This document shows, in pieces, positions 1 to 6,273 of a DNA stretch of 16,918 nucleotides. This DNA comes from an uncultured Rubrobacteraceae bacterium. GTDB lineage: Bacteria; Actinomycetota; Rubrobacteria; Rubrobacterales; Rubrobacteraceae. Location of the stretch: the NCBI GenBank assembly GCA_902806105.1, contig CADCVI010000023.1, positions 1-16,918 of the forward strand, read 5' to 3'. The notes beneath the pieces are model-generated. The model was not told the DNA's origin, ran no database searches, and saw nothing but the letters and a program-made list of their open reading frames with translations. Position 1 is the first letter of the stretch. Every line of letters starts with the position of its first letter. The translations under genes and the position numbers were made by a program.

Positions 1-322
1 GGAGCAGGCCACGCGAAGCGGCTCTTCCCCCCTTCTACCGGCGTTCCCCGGCGGCTCGCCAACGATACCAGCGCCCATGGGCGGTTTTCGTGTACGTCCG
101 CGTCCGTCTCGCGTGGGGAGAAATACTTCGTCTCCTGCGGTGAGATCGCCGCGGAAGCCGGTGCTCATCCTGGCTACGGGGTCGGATCTCTCGGACCCTG
201 ACCACCGTATGGTCCTCGGGCCCGGGACGGGTTTACCTTCTGCTAAACTCTTTTCCACTCTGTTGGTATTTGAAAGACGCGGCGTGTCCCGCCCCGCCCG
301 CGCGCATCCGGGAGGAGAAGCC
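1..322. other. Gene-free leader region at window edge
   Basis: I see no convincing gene here. An open frame runs through it from position 77, but it is only the upstream read-through of the Dabb gene, and its residues before position 323 look non-conserved. The left part may hold the regulatory region or 3' flank of a gene outside the window. A short imperfect hairpin (GGAGA at 117-121 with TCTCC at 131-135) is visible but is too weak to call. Confidence 0.5.
241..249 (+). promoter_or_regulatory. Possible extended -10 promoter for the Dabb-rhodanese pair
   Basis: TGC followed by TAAACT at 244-249 resembles an extended -10 element (TGn plus TATAAT-like hexamer) in one of the few AT-richer patches of this region. 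No good -35 hexamer sits 16-18 bases upstream. It would give a leader of about 65 bases before the TTG start at 323. Confidence 0.25.
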
Positions 323-622
323 TTGATAGATCATCTGGTGCTGTTCACCGTGAAGGAAGATTCGTCGACGGAGGACGTCGCGGACATGATAGAGAGCCTC
401 CGGGCCCTCAGGAGCAAGGTCCCGAACGTCATAGACATAACCGTGGGCGAGAACTTCAGCGAGAGGGGCGGCCCGTACACGCACGGCCTCTTCGCCCGTT
501 TCCAGACGCCGGACGACCTCCAGGCTTACCTCAAGCACCCCGAGCACAGGGCCGCTGCCGACAAGCTCAACACCCTCGCCGACCCGGACCGCATCGTCGT
601 CGACTACGACCACGAGCGCTAG
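323..622 (+). CDS. Dabb (stress-responsive A/B barrel) domain protein
   Basis: A small protein of 99 residues that is almost entirely one Dabb domain, a dimeric ferredoxin-like alpha/beta barrel. Family signatures are the opening IDHLVLFTVKE strand, the VGENFSERGG..YTHGLFARF core and the YLKHPEHRAA helix near residues 70-80, followed by a final IVVDYD strand. I chose the TTG at 323 because GGAGGAG (311-317) lies six bases upstream and the Dabb fold begins exactly there. The open frame extends upstream to 77 but without family similarity. Dabb proteins are linked to stress responses or, in some cases, to polyketide or aromatic chemistry; no catalytic function can be assigned from sequence. The rhodanese gene starts 13 bases after the stop, so the two are probably co-transcribed. 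Confidence 0.85.
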   Translation: MIDHLVLFTVKEDSSTEDVADMIESLRALRSKVPNVIDITVGENFSERGGPYTHGLFARFQTPDDLQAYLKHPEHRAAADKLNTLADPDRIVVDYDHER

Positions 623-635
623 CGGGGACCCCGGA

Positions 636-965
636 TTGCAGGGGTTCGGCTACAAGAACCTGACGCCGCACGAGCTCGTCGAGAAGCTGGGGCGGGGCGA
701 GGGCCCCGTCCTACTCGACGTGCGGGAGCCGTGGGAGTACGAGCGCGCCCGGCTCTGGGGCTCCACGTTCATGCCTTTAGCGGACCTGCCGGACCGCCTC
801 CGCGAGCTAGATCCTGAGGCCGAGACGGTCGTGATCTGCCACCACGGCCTCCGTAGCGCCCACGCGACCCGCTTCCTCGACCGCTCCGGCTTCAAGAGCG
901 TCTACAACCTCGAAGGCGGCCTCGACGCCTACTCCGACCTCGACGGCTCCGTGCCGAGGTACTAG
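636..965 (+). CDS. Single-domain rhodanese-like sulfurtransferase
   Basis: A protein of 109 residues with one rhodanese domain. The family motif DVREPWEYE is at residues 28-36. The active-site loop CHHGLRS at 68-74 keeps the catalytic Cys68, which would carry the persulfide, and the Gly/Arg/Ser of the usual CxxGxRS pattern. The C-terminal NLEGGLDAY segment is also typical. Such proteins move sulfane sulfur from thiosulfate or persulfides to acceptors, or serve in stress and thiol metabolism; the partner here is unknown. The start is a TTG at 636 with a modest GGGG-type ribosome site about seven bases upstream. There is no signal peptide, so it should be cytoplasmic. Its stop codon lies inside the same CTAG that ends the convergent regulator gene. 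Confidence 0.9.
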   Translation: MQGFGYKNLTPHELVEKLGRGEGPVLLDVREPWEYERARLWGSTFMPLADLPDRLRELDPEAETVVICHHGLRSAHATRFLDRSGFKSVYNLEGGLDAYSDLDGSVPRY

Positions 966-1462
966 CCGGCCGGGGCGTCCTCCGAGCCCGCGCGCCCGGT
1001 GCCCCCTTCGCGGAACATCATGGAGGTCGCCACCGACCCCGACTGGGCCGAGACGGCCCGGATGCGCCGCTTGATGTAGAGGCGCTGCTCGCTCCCCTCG
1101 GCCTCGCCGTACAGCACCTGGAGCCGCCCCCGCTCCTCGTCCAGATCCCTCCGAAACTCCTCCAGCTCCTCCAGCGGCGCCCCCTCGATCCCCCTCTCGA
1201 ACTCCTCCTCCTGGATCGACCTCGCCCACCCGAGCGAGAGCGGAACGTGCGGCTCGCCGGCCGGCGGCTCCCCGGAGGAGAGCAACACGCCAGGGTCCAC
1301 CCCGAGGGCCCGGGCCAACTTGCGCACGGTGCCGAAATGCGGGCGCGAGATCCTGCCGTTCTCGATCCCGGAGACGGTCGTCGGGCTGACCCCGGCCTCC
1401 TCGGCCAGCCTGCCCTGGGTCCACATCTTCATGCGCCGCTCGCGCAACAACCTCTCGCTCAT
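962..1462 (-). CDS. XRE-family HTH transcriptional regulator, divergent to hsp20
   Basis: A 166-residue DNA-binding protein. An N-terminal Cro/C1-type helix-turn-helix is clear: TQGRLAEEAGVSPTTVSGIENG at about residues 15-36, with the recognition helix around 26-36, followed by the usual fourth helix to about residue 60. The C-terminal half (about 95-140) is charged and rich in Glu, Arg and Leu and probably forms a coiled coil for dimerisation or sensing. The ATG at 1462 was chosen because homologous HTH proteins begin near MSERLLRERR. A longer frame to a TTG at 1534 exists, but its extra residues look like promoter DNA. The gene is divergent from hsp20, and the space between holds a palindrome over the hsp20 -35 element. 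I infer that it represses hsp20 and possibly itself. Confidence 0.88.
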   Translation of the reverse strand: MSERLLRERRMKMWTQGRLAEEAGVSPTTVSGIENGRISRPHFGTVRKLARALGVDPGVLLSSGEPPAGEPHVPLSLGWARSIQEEEFERGIEGAPLEELEEFRRDLDEERGRLQVLYGEAEGSEQRLYIKRRIRAVSAQSGSVATSMMFREGGTGRAGSEDAPAG

Positions 1463-1504
1463 CCCCAACCTCTGCCCTTCTAACAGCGCCAACGCGACAG
1501 AAAA

Positions 1505-1534
1505 ACGATAGCACAGAATACAGTTTTGTGACAA
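1505..1534 (-). promoter_or_regulatory. Possible promoter of the XRE regulator gene
   Basis: On the minus strand TTGTCA (1529-1534) resembles a -35 element, and TATCGT (1505-1510) lies 18 bases further along as a weak -10 element. Transcription would begin near 1498, downstream of the alternative TTG at 1534, which supports translation from the ATG at 1462. A 9-bp palindrome, TTGTGACAA (1526-1534), overlaps the -35 element and could be a second operator half. Confidence 0.3.
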
Positions 1535-1573
1535 TTTACAGACAATAATAGGAAAATTTCTGGCAAAAATCTG

Positions 1574-1601
1574 TTTACAAACTGTAAGTATGAGGTAGAA
1601 T
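1574..1601 (+). promoter_or_regulatory. Vegetative-type promoter of hsp20
   Basis: TTTACA at 1574-1579 (five of six matches to TTGACA) is followed after 16 bases by TAGAAT at 1596-1601 (five of six to TATAAT). The elements sit in a local AT-rich island within a very GC-rich genome. The predicted transcript start is near 1608, giving a leader of about 57 bases before the hsp20 start. Confidence 0.65.
1575..1587. promoter_or_regulatory. Palindromic operator overlapping the hsp20 -35 element
   Basis: TTACA-AAC-TGTAA is a perfect 5-bp inverted repeat with a 3-base spacer. It covers most of the -35 hexamer, so a bound repressor would block RNA polymerase. A related TTTACA occurs at 1535-1540, beside the palindrome TTGTGACAA at 1526-1534. 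Neither CIRCE (HrcA) nor HAIR (HspR) sequences are present. The divergent XRE protein is the obvious candidate ligand, by inference only. Confidence 0.5.
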
Positions 1602-1664
1602 GTCGTTGCTAAAGGAGGTAGGCCGCCGGGTTCTCCGGGGTCTTGACGAGAAGGAGGGATGGCT

Positions 1665-2186
1665 ATGGCGTTGAGTCCTTTCAGGGGTCGTGGGTTGTAC
1701 GACGTGCATGGCGAGATGAACCGTTTGTTCGATGAGATGTTCGGGGGTCTGGCCCGCAGGTCCGGGGGGCGTCAGGGCGAGGGGGCATCCGACTCGTGGT
1801 CGCCCGCGCTCGACGTGCTACACGAAGACGGCGACGTGCTGGTTCGGGCCGAGTTGCCGGGGGTGAAGCCCGACGACGTGGACATCACGCTCTCGCGGGG
1901 CGTGTTGACGATCTCCGGTCAGCGCAAGGCCGAGCAGGAGGAGAGGGGCCAGGGCTACTACGTCAGGGAGCGGAGGTACGGCACGTTCCGCAGGAGCCTG
2001 ATGCTCCCCGAGGGGATCGACGAGAGCAAGATCGACGCCCGCTACGAGAACGGGGTGCTCGAGGTGAGGATCTCCGGTGCCGCCGCGGTGCAGGAGCCCA
2101 AGAAGATCCAGATTCAGGCCCCGAGCAGCGAGAGCTCCAGCAACGGCCAGAACGGCGGCGGTGGCTCCGAGGGCGCGGAGAGCTAA
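1665..2186 (+). CDS. Hsp20 / alpha-crystallin family small heat-shock protein
   Basis: An ATP-independent holdase of 173 residues that binds unfolding proteins and keeps them refoldable. The N-terminal arm holds an amphipathic MNRLFDEMFGGL segment (18-29). The alpha-crystallin domain spans about 47-140 and includes ALDVLHEDGDVLVRAELPGV and the ARYENGVLEVRI strand pair (125-136). The C-terminal tail has an IQI (I-x-I) oligomerisation motif at 148-150, followed by a flexible Ser/Gly/Asn-rich end. Two in-frame ATGs lie at 1659 and 1665. The ribosome site AAGGAGGG (1651-1658) abuts the first and is seven bases from the second, so 1665 is preferred. The gene has its own promoter and operator and ends in a strong terminator, so it can be made without the downstream Hsp100. 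Confidence 0.97.
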   Translation: MALSPFRGRGLYDVHGEMNRLFDEMFGGLARRSGGRQGEGASDSWSPALDVLHEDGDVLVRAELPGVKPDDVDITLSRGVLTISGQRKAEQEERGQGYYVRERRYGTFRRSLMLPEGIDESKIDARYENGVLEVRISGAAAVQEPKKIQIQAPSSESSSNGQNGGGGSEGAES

Positions 2187-2224
2187 TCGTCACGCTCATC
2201 AGGCGCCCGGCCGGGCGTCGTGCA

Positions 2225-2271
2225 GGACCGGGAGGCCGGGGCGAGAAGCGCCCCGGCCTCCTTTCGGGTCC
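2225..2271 (+). terminator. Strong hairpin terminator after hsp20
   Basis: A perfect 13-bp GC-rich stem (2231-2243 with 2249-2261) has a 5-base loop AGAAG and is followed by TTT. An outer GGACC/GGTCC pair (2225-2229 with 2267-2271) could lengthen it. It lies between hsp20 and the Hsp100 gene and would end or attenuate hsp20 transcription. Confidence 0.8.
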
Positions 2272-2339
2272 CGGCAGCAGGTGGATCGGGCCCGCGGAAG
2301 GCAAGCAGCACGTAGATGACATCTTTGGGGAGGACAGGT

Positions 2340-5060
2340 ATGGGAGCAAGAAGGAAGATGTGTGACGTATGCGGGGTGAGGCCCGCGGTGGTGACGGTGA
2401 GGCGGGCCGGGCCGGGTGAGTCCCCGAGGACGGAGAACCTGTGCGACGTGCACGCCGCACAGGCGGGGGTCGGTGGTGGCCGCTCGCCCTTCGGCGGGTC
2501 CTCCTTCGGGGGCGGCAGTCTTTTCGACGAGTTTTTCGGCAGGTTCTTCGACGAGCCCGCGGCGTCGGGGGACGCGCGCCCCGAGGCTCGCGGGGCATTG
2601 CCCCGTAGCGGGCGGGCGGAGCAGGTGGATATAACCCGGTACTTCTCCGACGCTACCAACGAGCTTCTGCAGCGGGCCGCCCGGCGTGCGATGGAACGCG
2701 GCAGCCTCGACCTGACGAACGATCACCTGCTGCACGCGGCGCTCGGGGACGGGGCCGTGCGGCGCGTTCTCGAGCAGGTCGACGCCGATCCCGGTCAGGT
2801 TCTGGCGCAGCTCGAGGAGGAGTCGGCCGGGGGCCGCGACGAACGGTCGGAAGTCGCCCCGTCTCTGGCGCCGGAGGCGAAGAGGGCCCTGCTCGCCGCC
2901 TACGAGGAGTCCCAGGCCCTCGAGTCCTCGTACATCGGGCCCGAGCACGTCCTGCTGGCGCTCGCCCTCGACGAGGAGTCCGAGGCGGGCCGCCTGCTGC
3001 GGCGTTTCGGCCTCTCACACACAAAGCTTCGCGGGGCGGTGGTGCGGGGCGTCGACTCGAGCACGGGGGCTGCGCGCGGTGGTGCGCAGGACGGCGGGGC
3101 GGGCGCCACGCCCACGCTCGACGAGCACAGCCGCGATCTGACGGAGCTGGCGCGTGAGGGCAAGCTCGACCCCGTCATCGGCCGGTCCGAGGAGGTCGAG
3201 ACGACGATCGAGATCCTCTCCAGGCGCACGAAGAACAACCCCGTGCTTATAGGGGACCCGGGGGTCGGCAAGACGGCGATCGTCGAGGGCCTCGCCCAGC
3301 GCATCGTCAACGACGAGGTGCCCGAGACCCTGGCCGGCAGGCGCGTCCTGGCGCTGGATCTCGCGGGCCTCGTGGCCGGGACGCAGTACCGCGGACAGTT
3401 CGAGGAGCGGCTCAAGAAGGTCATCGACGAGGCGAGCGAGAACCCCGAGGCTCAGGTGCTCTTTATAGACGAGCTTCACACCGTCGTGGGCGCCGGGGCC
3501 TCCGAGGGCTCGATGGACGCCTCGAACATGCTCAAGCCGGCGCTCGCGCGCGGGGAGCTTCACGTAGTCGGGGCCACCACCGTCGACGAGTACCGCAAGA
3601 ACATCGAGAAGGACGCGGCGCTGGAGCGACGCTTCCAGCCCGTCCTCGTCGGCGAGCCCACAGTGGACGACACCATAGACATCCTGAGGGGCCTGAAGGA
3701 CCGCTACGAGGCCCACCACCGGGTGAAGATAACCGAGGAGGCAATTGTTGCGGCCGCCGAGCTCTCCGATCGCTACGTCACCGACCGTTTCCTGCCCGAC
3801 AAGGCCATAGACCTCATGGATCAGGCCTCCGCCAGGGTCAGGCTGCGCACGAAGACCAAGCCGTTCGACACGAGGGAGATCGAAGACGAGATCAAGCACC
3901 TCAAGCGCGAGAAGGACCAGGCCGTCGCGAACGAGGACTTCGGGAGGGCGCAGGACCTCAAGGGCCGCCTCCAGGAGTCGCAGGACAGGCTGGGGGCCTT
4001 CAAGGGCGGCCGGCCCACCGTGGCCGAGGTGACGGCAGAAGACATCGCCGAGGTCGTGAGCCGCGCCACCGGCATCCCCGTGAGCCAGCTCACCCAGGAG
4101 GAGCGCGAGCGGCTGTTGAAGCTCGAGGAGCAGCTCCACGAGCGGGTGGTGGGCCAGGAGGAGGCGGTCACCGCTGTCGCCGAGGCGATCCGGAGGGCGC
4201 GGGCGGGCCTCTCCGACCCAAACCGGCCCATAGGCAGCTTCCTCTTCCTCGGTCCCACCGGGGTCGGCAAGACCGAGCTCGCCCGGACGCTCGCCGAGGC
4301 CCTGTTCGGGGACGAGGCGTCGATGGTCAGGATCGACATGTCCGAGTTTCAGGAGCGGCACACGGTCAGCAGGCTCGTCGGTGCGCCCCCGGGCTACGTC
4401 GGGTACGAGGAGGCCGGGCAGCTCACCGAGAGCGTGCGGCGCCGGCCGTACTCGGTCCTGCTTCTGGACGAGATCGAGAAGGCGCACCCGGACGTCTTCA
4501 ACATCCTCCTGCAGATCCTCGACGACGGGCGGCTGACGGACTCGCAGGGGCGGACCGTGAACTTCAAGCAGACGGTCATCATCATGACCTCCAACATGGG
4601 CGCCGAGAGGATACGGGCCCACGCCCGCCGCAACGAGTCCTTCGAGGAGCTCAAGGACGACATGATGAGCATCCTCAAGAACGCCCTGAGGCCCGAGTTC
4701 GTGAACCGCATAGACGAGGTCATCGTCTTCCGGGCGCTCGACGAGGCGCAGATAGGCGAGATAGCGCGCCTACTCCTCGACCGGACCACCAGGCGCCTGA
4801 GGGCGCAGGGCATCGAGGTCGAGTTCACGGAAGGGGCGGTCGGCCTTATCGCCGAGCAGGGCTTCGACCCCGAGTTCGGCGCGCGCCCGCTGCGGCGCAC
4901 GATCCAGCGGCGCGTCGACAACGAGCTCGCGAGCATGGTCCTGGGCGGCGCCCTCAACCCGGGCGACAGGGTAGTCGTCGACTCCGACGACGAGGCCCAC
5001 AAGCTCACCTTCGAGGTGAAGGAGGGCGCGGCGGACCCCGTGGCGGGCGCCGCCGAGTAG
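2340..5060 (+). CDS. ClpC/ClpE-type Hsp100 AAA+ unfoldase with N-terminal zinc finger
   Basis: A 906-residue two-ring AAA+ unfoldase, closest to ClpC by family. In order it has: a zinc-binding motif C8-x2-C11, C35-x2-H38; a Gly/Phe-rich linker at about 43-72 containing [12 protein letters not shown]; a divergent double Clp_N domain at about 95-240; D1 with Walker A GDPGVGKT (305-312), pore GTQYRGQ (from 347) and Walker B VLFIDE (373-378); a short UVR-type middle segment (about 512-552); and D2 with Walker A GPTGVGKT (638-645), pore GYVGY (685-689) and Walker B VLLLDE (706-711). The middle domain is too short for ClpB. The zinc finger recalls ClpE, which lacks Clp_N, so this is a hybrid layout. 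The D2 loop after TSNMGAE has no [IVL]G[FL] ClpP-docking tripeptide. ATG 2340 is preferred over 2316 because GGGGAGG (2327-2333) lies six bases upstream. Confidence 0.93.
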   Translation: MGARRKMCDVCGVRPAVVTVRRAGPGESPRTENLCDVHAAQAGVGGGRSPFGGSSFGGGSLFDEFFGRFFDEPAASGDARPEARGALPRSGRAEQVDITRYFSDATNELLQRAARRAMERGSLDLTNDHLLHAALGDGAVRRVLEQVDADPGQVLAQLEEESAGGRDERSEVAPSLAPEAKRALLAAYEESQALESSYIGPEHVLLALALDEESEAGRLLRRFGLSHTKLRGAVVRGVDSSTGAARGGAQDGGAGATPTLDEHSRDLTELAREGKLDPVIGRSEEVETTIEILSRRTKNNPVLIGDPGVGKTAIVEGLAQRIVNDEVPETLAGRRVLALDLAGLVAGTQYRGQFEERLKKVIDEASENPEAQVLFIDELHTVVGAGASEGSMDASNMLKPALARGELHVVGATTVDEYRKNIEKDAALERRFQPVLVGEPTVDDTIDILRGLKDRYEAHHRVKITEEAIVAAAELSDRYVTDRFLPDKAIDLMDQASARVRLRTKTKPFDTREIEDEIKHLKREKDQAVANEDFGRAQDLKGRLQESQDRLGAFKGGRPTVAEVTAEDIAEVVSRATGIPVSQLTQEERERLLKLEEQLHERVVGQEEAVTAVAEAIRRARAGLSDPNRPIGSFLFLGPTGVGKTELARTLAEALFGDEASMVRIDMSEFQERHTVSRLVGAPPGYVGYEEAGQLTESVRRRPYSVLLLDEIEKAHPDVFNILLQILDDGRLTDSQGRTVNFKQTVIIMTSNMGAERIRAHARRNESFEELKDDMMSILKNALRPEFVNRIDEVIVFRALDEAQIGEIARLLLDRTTRRLRAQGIEVEFTEGAVGLIAEQGFDPEFGARPLRRTIQRRVDNELASMVLGGALNPGDRVVVDSDDEAHKLTFEVKEGAADPVAGAAE

Positions 5061-5066
5061 GGGCCG

Positions 5067-5102
5067 GGCGGCCCGGCGTCCCAACGAAGGCGCCGGGCCG
5101 CC
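5067..5102. terminator. GC-rich hairpin between convergent genes
   Basis: A perfect 12-bp inverted repeat (5067-5078 with 5091-5102) with a 12-base loop begins six bases after the Hsp100 stop. No T-tract follows on the plus strand. It probably ends the Hsp100 transcript, and perhaps also the convergent minus-strand gene, as an intrinsic hairpin of the U-poor type common in high-GC actinobacteria. Confidence 0.6.
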
Positions 5103-5134
5103 TCCGCGTGCCGCAGGTTACCCTAGAGCGTCCT

Positions 5135-5515
5135 CTAGCCTCCTCCTGCTCTGACCGCCTCCTCGACGCGCTCGTGGAGGTTGGCGGCGAGACCGGAGGG
5201 CGTGCGGGAGCGCTCGTCGAGCGCCCGGGAGGCGTCGCGTGTCTCGGTAGTACCCGGTAGCTCGAACGTCAGTACCACGGGTTCTAGGTCCTCCAGGCCG
5301 AGCTCGCGCAGGGTGATCTCCTGTGTTTCGGCCACGGACCGCCCGGTCTTCTCGGCGACCGCCCGGATCGTGGCGGCGGGGTCGAACTCCTGGCAGACGA
5401 CGATGCCGCCGTCGAGGCGGCGCTCCCACCACCACTCCGCGTCGACGCCGGTGAAGCTCTCCTGGACGAGGGCGGTGGCCGGGTCGGCGAGAAGCTGGTT
5501 GAGGGTCTCGGACAT
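5135..5515 (-). CDS. Hypothetical protein, 126 aa
   Basis: I do not recognise this protein. It has 126 residues, no signal peptide and no membrane segment. The central part alternates short predicted strands and helices: a tryptophan cluster EWWWERR (27-33), then GGIVVCQEF with a single Cys, a helix with EKTGRSVAETQEITLRELGLEDLEP, and a strand VVLTFELPG. The C-terminal third is charged and helical. The gene is convergent with the Hsp100 gene and divergent from acuB. No Shine-Dalgarno sequence precedes the ATG at 5515. A TAGTAT hexamer (minus strand, 5522-5527) sits so close that a leaderless transcript is possible. The reading frame has the third-position GC bias of its neighbours, which supports it being real. 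Confidence 0.7.
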   Translation of the reverse strand: MSETLNQLLADPATALVQESFTGVDAEWWWERRLDGGIVVCQEFDPAATIRAVAEKTGRSVAETQEITLRELGLEDLEPVVLTFELPGTTETRDASRALDERSRTPSGLAANLHERVEEAVRAGGG

Positions 5516-5554
5516 GGGGCCATACTACAGCACGCATGGAGACGGACCCGTCGC

Positions 5555-5572
5555 GCCCCGCTTCGGCGGGGC
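5555..5572. repeat. Short hairpin with UUCG tetraloop between divergent genes
   Basis: GCCCCGC (5555-5561) and GCGGGGC (5566-5572) form a perfect 7-bp stem closed by TTCG, an exceptionally stable RNA tetraloop. It lies between the minus-strand hypothetical gene and acuB, next to a palindromic GTATAC (5575-5580) that could serve as part of a -10 element in either direction. Its role is unknown. Confidence 0.45.
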
Positions 5573-5616
5573 CCGTATACTTGCGGGGAGGTCCGGGGCG
5601 TTCGGGAGGGTTAGAG

Positions 5617-6273
5617 ATGCTTTTGGTCAGGGATTCGATGGTCCGGGAGGTGGTCACCGTCTCGCCGGAGACGACGGCTGCGGAGGCGCTCGCGCTGTGC
5701 CGGGAGAGGGGGATACGCCACCTTCCGGTGCTCGAAGGGGGGAGGATGGTCGGTCTGATCTCCGACCGCGACCTTCGCCTCGCGACCCCGGCCCTGGGCG
5801 ACAAGAACCGCGCGGCGGCCCTGGAGACGTTACGGGTCGGCGACGAGATGTCTAGGGAGATCAAGACCGCCCACCCCGACGATCCCATAGAGCTCGCCGC
5901 CATGGCGATGCACGACAGGAAGATCGGGTGTTTGCCGGTCGTCGAGGGGGAGAACCTCGTCGGTATCGTCACCGCCTCGGACGTGATGGCCGCGCTCGTG
6001 GGGCTGGTCGGGGCGCACGAGCCGGGGAGCCGGCTGGAGGTCTCCATGCCGGACCGACCGGGCTCCCTGGCCGAGGTCGCGGGCATCATACGTGACCAGG
6101 GGGTCAACCTCGTGAGCGTCCTTAGCGCCCCGGACGAGACGGGATCGCGCAGCGTCGCCGTCCTCCGGCTCGCCACCATCAACCCGGCGGGGGTGGTGAG
6201 CAGCCTCCAGGAGGCCGGCTTCCTCGTGCTCTCGCCGCCGCCCCTGCCGGGTGCCCCAGAGGGGGGGCTTTGA
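5617..6273 (+). CDS. acuB: AcuB-like CBS-CBS-ACT regulatory protein
   Basis: A 218-residue cytoplasmic regulator with two CBS domains (about 1-60 and 70-130) followed by an ACT domain (about 140-215). Visible signatures are the CBS1 run GIRHLPVLEGGRMVGLISDRDL, the CBS2 run KIGCLPVVEGENLVGIVTASDV and the ACT opening EVSMPDRPGSLAEVAGII. A paired CBS module normally binds adenine nucleotides, and ACT domains bind amino acids or mediate dimerisation. This domain order is that of AcuB from the Bacillus acu (acetoin/acetate utilisation) operon. The ATG at 5617 was chosen because GGGAGGG (5604-5610) lies six bases upstream and the first CBS begins at once; the frame continues upstream to 5536 without similarity. 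Its stop overlaps the acuC start by four bases, implying coupled expression. Confidence 0.88.
   Translation: MLLVRDSMVREVVTVSPETTAAEALALCRERGIRHLPVLEGGRMVGLISDRDLRLATPALGDKNRAAALETLRVGDEMSREIKTAHPDDPIELAAMAMHDRKIGCLPVVEGENLVGIVTASDVMAALVGLVGAHEPGSRLEVSMPDRPGSLAEVAGIIRDQGVNLVSVLSAPDETGSRSVAVLRLATINPAGVVSSLQEAGFLVLSPPPLPGAPEGGL

Noticed and set aside
77..322. N-terminal extension of the Dabb protein
   Set aside because: The extra 82 residues are unlike the family, and a good ribosome site immediately precedes the TTG at 323.
1463..1534. N-terminal extension of the XRE regulator from a TTG at 1534
   Set aside because: The extension is AT-rich promoter-like DNA encoding residues not expected before the HTH, and the likely transcript start lies downstream of it.
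1520..1660. CIRCE or HAIR heat-shock operators upstream of hsp20
   Set aside because: I looked for both consensus inverted repeats and found neither; only the unrelated TTACA-N3-TGTAA palindrome is present.
2204..2217. 14-bp palindrome CGCCCGG/CCGGGCG after hsp20
   Set aside because: It is short and purely GC, so expected by chance here; the adjacent 13-bp stem is a far better terminator.
3015..4622. Long minus-strand open frame (535 codons) inside the Hsp100 gene
   Set aside because: It is antisense to conserved AAA+ motifs. GC-skewed codon positions create such frames; no ribosome site or family match is visible.
2340..5060. Assignment of the Hsp100 as ClpB
   Set aside because: The lack of a docking tripeptide fits ClpB, but the middle region is a short UVR-type segment, not the long ClpB coiled coil, and ClpB has no N-terminal zinc finger.
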